Assembly (NCBI RefSeq): GCF_001667185.1
Contig: NZ_LZIC01000052.1
Span: forward strand, 1 to 55,130
Length of the DNA: 55,130 nucleotides
Direction of reading: 5' to 3'
Source: Mycobacterium sp. 852002-50816_SCH5313054-b
GTDB lineage: Bacteria; Actinomycetota; Actinomycetes; Mycobacteriales; Mycobacteriaceae
Shown here: in pieces, positions 50,669 through 55,130 of the stretch
How the letters are laid out: each line of letters starts with the position of its first letter
Position numbering within the stretch: the stretch's first letter is position 1
Program-made: the position numbers and the translations under genes
Notes under the pieces: model-generated
Database searches by the model: none
What the model was told of the DNA's origin: nothing
Seen by the model: the letters and a program-made list of their open reading frames with translations, nothing else

Positions 50669-52198
50669 CTAGCCGGGCCGATCGGTGACCGAATCCTCGA
50701 TCAGCGGAAGGCGCACCCTGAAGACCGTTCGGCCCTCGGTGGATTCGGCGGTCACCGAACCGTGATGGGCCCTGACGATGGAACTCACGATGGCCAGCCC
50801 CAGCCCGATCCCCGAACCGTCAGATCGGGAGGTGTCCGCCCGGACGAACCGCTCGAACAGCCGGGGCAACAGATCCGCGTCGATGCCGGGCCCGTCGTCG
50901 GCCACGGTCAGTTCCGCATAGGCAGCTTCCGTCCCGCGGTGGCAGGTGATCCCGGTCGTTACCGTGACGCCCGGCGGCGTGTGCAGCCGGGCGTTGCTGA
51001 GCAGATTGCTGACCAGTTGGTGTAGCCGGGCGTGGTCGCCGCGGACCCACACCGGTTCTTCGGGCAGGTCTTTGACCCAACGGTGTGTCGGCGCCGCGAC
51101 CGCGGCGTCGTTCACCGCGTTGATGACGAGGTCCGCCAGATCGACATCCTGGGTCTGCAGGTCTTCGCCCTCGCCCAGGCGCGAGAGCAGCAGCAGCTCG
51201 TCGACGAGCACCGCCATGCGCCGCGCCTCCGACTCGATGCGGGCCAGCGCGTATTCGGTGGTCGGCGGCAGCGCCGAGCTGTCCTGACGCGTCAGCTCGG
51301 CGTAGCCCTGAATCGCCGCCAGCGGAGTTCGCAACTCGTGGCTGGCGTCGGTGATGAATTGCCGCATCCGCAAGTCGGACTCGGCCCGATGCGCCAAAGC
51401 GCTATCGACGTTGTCCAGCAACCGGTTCAGCGTGTGTCCGACGATTCCGACTTCGTTGTTCGGATCGGTATCGGTCGGTCGCACCCTGGCGCTGATCCGG
51501 TGGTCGCCGTCGGTCAGCGGCATCGCGGCAACCTCGCCGGCGGTCGCGGCGAGCCGGCGCAGCGGGCGCAGGGTGGACCCGACCACCCACACGGTGAGCC
51601 CGGCGGTCACCGCCAGGGCCGCCGCGACCAGCAGCGTGGTGGTGAGTTGCTTGCGAACGATGATCTGGTCGGCCCGGGCTAGCGATACCCCGACGATCAG
51701 AAGGTCGGCCCCGTTGATGCGGCTGTCGACGCGATACGAACCGAGGCTGCCAAGCTTCTCGGTCCGTGGCGGCGCGTCGGGCCAGGACTGCGCTTCCAGG
51801 GCGCGGACGACGTCGGGCGGCGCGGGCCGCGCTTCGGCCTCGGAGAAGACCGCCGAGCCGGTCACCCTGCCGTCGTGCAGCACGGCGATGAGATTGCCCG
51901 GCGTTTGATCGGTGAATTCGAGCATGGCCTGCGCGATCGGCTGGGTGCTCCGTTGCGCCGCGGGATGTTCGCCGTAGCGGTACCTGGTGTACGAATTGCT
52001 GAGGGCGTCAAGGGATTGGTCGACGTCGGCATCGCTCATCGCGGTGACATACCCGCGCAGGCTCAGCACCGAGACGATGCCGACGGTCACCAGCACCAGG
52101 CTGACGACGGCCAACACGCCCAAGAGCAACTGGCGGCGCAGCGAGTGGGGAAGCCACCGCGGACGGTCCCTGGATGCCGTGTTCCCCTCGCCGGTCAT
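50669..52198 (-). CDS. trcS: Sensor histidine kinase TrcS
   Basis: Membrane histidine kinase of 509 residues, partner of TrcR. Two membrane segments (LLLGVLAVVSLVLVTVGIVSVL, about 24-46, and LLVAAALAVTAGLTVWVVG, about 189-207) flank an extracytoplasmic sensor of about 140 residues. HAMP is next, then HisKA with ITDASHELRTPLAA (His287, the position known in M. tuberculosis TrcS), N box NLLSNARLH, G1 DDGPGID and G2 GSGIGLGLAIV. ATG 52198 overlaps the trcR stop as ATGA. Confidence 0.97.
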   Translation of the reverse strand: MTGEGNTASRDRPRWLPHSLRRQLLLGVLAVVSLVLVTVGIVSVLSLRGYVTAMSDADVDQSLDALSNSYTRYRYGEHPAAQRSTQPIAQAMLEFTDQTPGNLIAVLHDGRVTGSAVFSEAEARPAPPDVVRALEAQSWPDAPPRTEKLGSLGSYRVDSRINGADLLIVGVSLARADQIIVRKQLTTTLLVAAALAVTAGLTVWVVGSTLRPLRRLAATAGEVAAMPLTDGDHRISARVRPTDTDPNNEVGIVGHTLNRLLDNVDSALAHRAESDLRMRQFITDASHELRTPLAAIQGYAELTRQDSSALPPTTEYALARIESEARRMAVLVDELLLLSRLGEGEDLQTQDVDLADLVINAVNDAAVAAPTHRWVKDLPEEPVWVRGDHARLHQLVSNLLSNARLHTPPGVTVTTGITCHRGTEAAYAELTVADDGPGIDADLLPRLFERFVRADTSRSDGSGIGLGLAIVSSIVRAHHGSVTAESTEGRTVFRVRLPLIEDSVTDRPG

Positions 52199-52968
52199 TC
52201 CGGCGGTCGCAGCATGTATCCCACGCCACGGACGGTGTGGATCATCGGCTCGCGGCCGGAGTCGATCTTCTTTCTCAGGTACGAGATGTACAAATCCACG
52301 ATGCTGGTGCGGCCGGCGAAGTCGTAATTCCAGACGCGGTCCAGGATTTCGGTGCGGCTCAACGCGCGCCGGGGATTGCGCATCAGGAAGCGAAGCAATT
52401 CGAACTCGGTCGACGACAGGGATATCGGTGTGCCACCGCGGGTGACCTCGCGGCTGGCGGTGTCGACGTGCAGGTCGCCGATTTTCAGGGATTCGGCCGC
52501 GGGTGGCGGCTGCTGGGTGGAGCGGCGCAACAACCCCCGGAGCCGCGCGACGAGTTCCTCGAGGCTGAACGGCTTGGTCATGTAGTCGTCCGCGCCGGCG
52601 GTGAGGCCGGTGACGCGGTCCATCACCGAGTCGCGCGCGGTGAGGAACAGCGTGGGGGTGTAGGCGTCGGATTCGCGGATCCGCTGCAGGATCCGCAGCC
52701 CGTCCACGTCGGGGAGCATGATGTCGAGCACGAGCACGTCGGGGCTGACGCTCTCGAACTTTGCGAGGGCCTCGCGCCCGTTGTGGGCGATGTCGACGAC
52801 CCAGCCCTCGTAGTGCAGCGCCATCTTCACCAAGTTGGTCAGTGCGGGCTCGTCGTCGACCAGCAAAACCCGGATCGGCGAGCCGTCGGCACGATATATG
52901 CGGGGCAGCTGCCCCAGGATGGCCTGGCGTGGCCGTTGGCTGCCTGCGCGTCCCGTCATCACGGTCAT
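52195..52968 (-). CDS. trcR: Response regulator TrcR
   Basis: OmpR-family response regulator of 257 residues from ATG 52968, the same length as in M. tuberculosis. The receiver carries VDDE, phosphoacceptor Asp82 in LVLDIMLPD, the switch Thr in FLTARD and Lys in MTKPFSLEE. The DNA-binding winged helix has LSSTEFELLRFLMRNPRRALSR and TSIVDLYISYLRKKID. TrcR is known to bind A+T-rich sites, including its own promoter; the region upstream (52969 onward) is A+T-rich. The frame is open to GTG 52992, but ATG 52968 is supported by AGGA and by homologues. Confidence 0.97.
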   Translation of the reverse strand: MTVMTGRAGSQRPRQAILGQLPRIYRADGSPIRVLLVDDEPALTNLVKMALHYEGWVVDIAHNGREALAKFESVSPDVLVLDIMLPDVDGLRILQRIRESDAYTPTLFLTARDSVMDRVTGLTAGADDYMTKPFSLEELVARLRGLLRRSTQQPPPAAESLKIGDLHVDTASREVTRGGTPISLSSTEFELLRFLMRNPRRALSRTEILDRVWNYDFAGRTSIVDLYISYLRKKIDSGREPMIHTVRGVGYMLRPPE

Positions 52969-53671
52969 GTTCCTATATTCTCCCAAGCGCACATGTCGTT
53001 GTCACGGAGCTCATAGAGTTCTCAAATAAACCCTGTTTCGTGGCTAACATCAGGGCCCGCTCAAATATGTGTTTTGTAGGTGTCGCATCAGCGAGCTTGA
53101 GATGAGATAATCATCCAAAAATACTGGCATGCATGGATGTTGGTTTGACAGCGCCGAGGCGCTTGGGGCGGTAGTGCTCCAAATCACAGCCATACGATTG
53201 GAATTCATTGATCATGAGGCGCTGTGCTTCAGCAGATGCCGTCGCGGCCGGATGGGTGCGCACGACGGCCGAAGACAAAGTTGTCCCGAGTCTCGTTAAC
53301 GCAGAGTTTCGTGATGTTACGAATGTTGGCATCTCTCAATGAGTTTCATCGCGCGAGTGTCGTGCGCCCCGTCGAGAGCGGATTCGTCGACGGTTGCTGA
53401 TTGTGGGGCGTTCGGTTTTGCCGGCTGCCCGACTTGCGCCGCAGAACCCGGTGGTCGCGCTTCGGTCGAGCGGGCAAGCCCGACGGGCGTCGACGGCGAT
53501 GTTCCCGCGTCCGTCGGCGCACTTGGTGGTGATCGCCGCCCCCGGGCGGCGGGGCACCGCTCGCGTTGGAGACGTGCTCGCACTCACCACGGCCGTCCGC
53601 GGCATCGGCGCCCCGTACGCGAGCTCCGCATAACGGGACCAGCAAACTCGAGCAAAGGATAGGAACGGGCG
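52969..53671. other. 703-base gap between trcR and PPE, A+T-rich at its trcR end
   Basis: Bases about 53015-53140 are A+T-rich compared with the rest of the window and lie in the trcR promoter position; this fits the preference of TrcR for A+T-rich DNA. The remainder (53150-53670) has no open frame with convincing codon use or homology. A 73-codon minus-strand frame (53111-53332) and several frames in 53339-53662 were considered and not accepted. In M. tuberculosis this interval holds insertion-sequence remnants; none is recognisable here. Confidence 0.6.
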
Positions 53672-54985
53672 ATGGACTTTGGCGCGCTGCCACCGGAGAT
53701 CAACTCCGGTCGGATGTATCTGGGACCGGGACCCAGAACCTTGTTGACCGCTTCAGCGGGGTGGGAATCGCTGGTCGCCGAACTGACCGACGCCGCCAGC
53801 GGATACCAGTCGGTGATCGCCGGTCTCACCGACGAGTCCTGGCTGGGACCGACGTCGCTGTCGATGGCGGCCGCGGTGACGCCCTACATCTCGTGGATGA
53901 CGGCGACCGCCGCGCAATGCCAGCAGTCGGCCACCCAGGCGACGGCCGCCGCGGCGGCCTTCGAGACGGCATACGCCATGACGGTGCCGCCGCCGCTGAT
54001 CGCGGCCAACCGCGCCCAGCTGATGGGGTTGATCGCTACCAACATCTTCGGGCAGAACACGCCGGCGATCATGGCCACGGAAGCCGAGTACAGCGAGATG
54101 TGGGCGCAAGACGCCACGGCGATGTACAGCTACGCCGCCAATTCGGCCGCGGCGTCGGCATTTTCGACATTCACCCCGCCGCCCCAGACGACCAACCCGG
54201 GCGGCGTCGCCGGGCAGGCCGGCGCCCAGGTCGGCAGCAACGCCCAGCCGAAGACGGCGCAGTTGATGTCCTCGGTGCCCCAAACCTTGCAGACCCTGGC
54301 GACCCCGGGCGCCGCCTCCAGCACCGGGCTGTCGCCCGCGGCGGCGGGCACCGCGGTGTCGCTGGGCTCGTCGGGGGCTTCCGCCCCGCTCAGCGCGCTG
54401 TCGAGTCTGACCGGCGCGAGCAAAACCGCCACGAAGGGCGCCAGCACTGGCGCGAGTGCGCTCTCCGGATTGACCTCGAGCCTCACGTCCGCGTTGGGCG
54501 GGAACGGACCCGCCCTGCTCGATGTGTTCGGCCTCGGCTCCGACCTGGCCGGCCTGGGCGGCGACGGCGCCGGTTTAGGTACCGATGGCGCCGGAATGGG
54601 TTTCGACGGGTATGGCCTGAGCCTGGATTTCGCGGGCTTGGGTTCGCTTGAGGGAGCCGACGGGGGAGCCGCCAGCGGTCTGGGAGGCCTTGGGCCCCTC
54701 GGGGGCCTCGGCGCGGCAGCGTCCGCGAGCGTGGGTCAGGCGCCCTCGCTCGGCACCTTGTCGGTGCCGCCGACGTGGGCCGACGCCGTCTCGTCGGTCA
54801 CTCCGCTGCCCGCCCTGGACGCCAACGCGATGCCGGGCGGCTGGGGTGCGGCGCCCGCGTCAGCGCCCACCGCGGGCATTTCGAAACTACCGTTGGGTGG
54901 CATGGTCGGGCGCGAGTCCGAGGGTTCGGTCCAGCGAATCGGGTTCCGCCCCACGATGTTTCCGCGCTCGCCCGTGGCCGGGTAG
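53672..54985 (+). CDS. PPE family protein, PPE-SVP subfamily
   Basis: Type VII-secreted PPE protein of 437 residues. It starts [20 protein letters not shown] and has a full helical PPE domain (to about residue 175) with WLGPTS and [15 protein letters not shown] segments. A long low-complexity region rich in Ala/Gly/Ser, with [17 protein letters not shown] repeats (about 285-330), leads to GTLSVPPTW, the SVP motif, near residue 366. AAAGGA with GGAACGGGCG precedes ATG 53672. No PE gene is adjacent, but an esx gene follows on the opposite strand, as in the Rv1037c-Rv1039c neighbourhood of M. tuberculosis. Confidence 0.96.
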   Translation: MDFGALPPEINSGRMYLGPGPRTLLTASAGWESLVAELTDAASGYQSVIAGLTDESWLGPTSLSMAAAVTPYISWMTATAAQCQQSATQATAAAAAFETAYAMTVPPPLIAANRAQLMGLIATNIFGQNTPAIMATEAEYSEMWAQDATAMYSYAANSAAASAFSTFTPPPQTTNPGGVAGQAGAQVGSNAQPKTAQLMSSVPQTLQTLATPGAASSTGLSPAAAGTAVSLGSSGASAPLSALSSLTGASKTATKGASTGASALSGLTSSLTSALGGNGPALLDVFGLGSDLAGLGGDGAGLGTDGAGMGFDGYGLSLDFAGLGSLEGADGGAASGLGGLGPLGGLGAAASASVGQAPSLGTLSVPPTWADAVSSVTPLPALDANAMPGGWGAAPASAPTAGISKLPLGGMVGRESEGSVQRIGFRPTMFPRSPVAG

Positions 54986-55002
54986 CGCGGCCGGACAAAA
55001 CG

Positions 55003-55036
55003 ACGGGGCCGCACACCCACGGGTGTGCGGCCCCGT
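55003..55036. terminator. Strong terminator between PPE and esx genes
   Basis: An inverted repeat with arms of about 15 bases (ACGGGGCCGCACACC at 55003-55017 and its complement at 55022-55036) closes on a CACG loop and is followed by TTTCG. It lies between two convergent genes (stop at 54985 and stop at 55052) and probably serves both. Confidence 0.8.
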
Positions 55037-55051
55037 TTCGAACGTGCGGTG

Positions 55052-55130
55052 TCAGGCCCAGCTGGACCCGACGGCGCTGTCGGTGCTGGCCATGTTGCTG
55101 CCGGCGCTTTGCACCTTCTGGCCGTGGGAG
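55052..55130 (-). CDS. WXG100 protein of the EsxN/EsxI (Mtb9.9-like) family, C-terminal part only
   Basis: The last 25 codons of an ESAT-6-like protein: SHGQKVQSAGSNMASTDSAV followed by GSSWA and TGA. The M. tuberculosis EsxI/EsxN group ends AHGQKVQAAGNNMAQTDSAV-GSSWA, so the match is close. These are small type VII secretion substrates, usually made as heterodimers with an EsxJ/EsxM partner encoded just upstream, here beyond the right edge. The start lies outside the window. Confidence 0.9.
   Translation of the reverse strand, partial: SHGQKVQSAGSNMASTDSAVGSSWA

Noticed and set aside
53111..53332. 73-codon minus-strand frame between trcR and the PPE gene
   Set aside because: Codon use is unlike its neighbours, no domain is visible, and no ribosome-binding site is clear. 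It could be a transposase remnant, but I cannot support that.
53339..53662. Possible PE gene just before the PPE gene (frame begins MSFIA)
   Set aside because: Only the first residues resemble a PE protein; the rest lacks the PE helices and the YxxxD/E region, and is cysteine-rich out-of-frame sequence.

Overview
The window is a high-GC actinobacterial chromosome segment that clearly comes from a slow-growing Mycobacterium other than M. tuberculosis. Evidence: two PPE-SVP proteins, an EsxN/EsxI-type WXG100 C-terminus, RpfB, mycobacterial lipoproteins LpqT and LpqU, the TrcS/TrcR two-component system, and a backbone in the same order as M. tuberculosis H37Rv Rv1007c to Rv1039c (metG, tatD, rpfB, ksgA, ispE, acyl-CoA synthetase, pth, rplY, lpqT, prsA, glmU, TetR, mfd, mazG, lpqU, eno, ftsB-like, DUF501, ppx, kdp, trcSR, PPE/esx). 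A relative of the M. avium complex would fit, but the species cannot be fixed from the sequence alone.

Layout. (1) 1-11196, minus strand: a tightly coupled ten-gene envelope-glycan operon that runs off the left edge. It encodes a cytidylyltransferase, a PIG-L deacetylase, a sugar SDR, an RmlC-like epimerase, a WecG/TagA glycosyltransferase, a priming phosphoglycosyltransferase, a Wzx-type flippase, a GT2-GT4 fusion, an FAD oxidoreductase and an EvaC/TylCIII-type sugar C-methyltransferase. Together these suggest a lipid-linked glycan carrying a C-methyl-branched deoxysugar, exported by a flippase. (2) 11333-15084: a PPE gene, two TetR regulators resembling gamma-butyrolactone receptors, and a PAS-domain protein, with several palindromes that look like operators. 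(3) 15192-22723: housekeeping genes (metG; tatD, rpfB, ksgA, ispE; acyl-CoA synthetase). (4) 22814-25119: a TetR/oxidoreductase pair, divergent over tandem operators. (5) 25127-31118, minus strand: pth, rplY, SDR, lpqT, ArsC-like, prsA, glmU and tRNA-Gln(TTG). (6) 31195-40892, plus strand: TetR-mfd-mazG, lpqU, eno, ftsB-like, DUF501, ppx. (7) 40893-41393: two direct repeat copies and one inverted partial copy bracket a small gene; this looks like a small mobile cassette. (8) 41456-49626, minus strand: a colinear kdp operon, starting with an extra 27-residue membrane peptide and including an unusually large KdpC. (9) 49917-52968: a small membrane protein and trcSR. (10) 53672-55130: a PPE gene, a strong terminator and the 3' end of an esx gene.

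Most interesting to check: the repeat-bracketed small gene; the coupled 27-codon ORF ahead of kdpF together with the enlarged KdpC; the accessory glycan operon with its likely regulators; and the tandem operator pair at 23441-23479. Comparisons with M. tuberculosis are from memory of that genome's gene order, not from a search.
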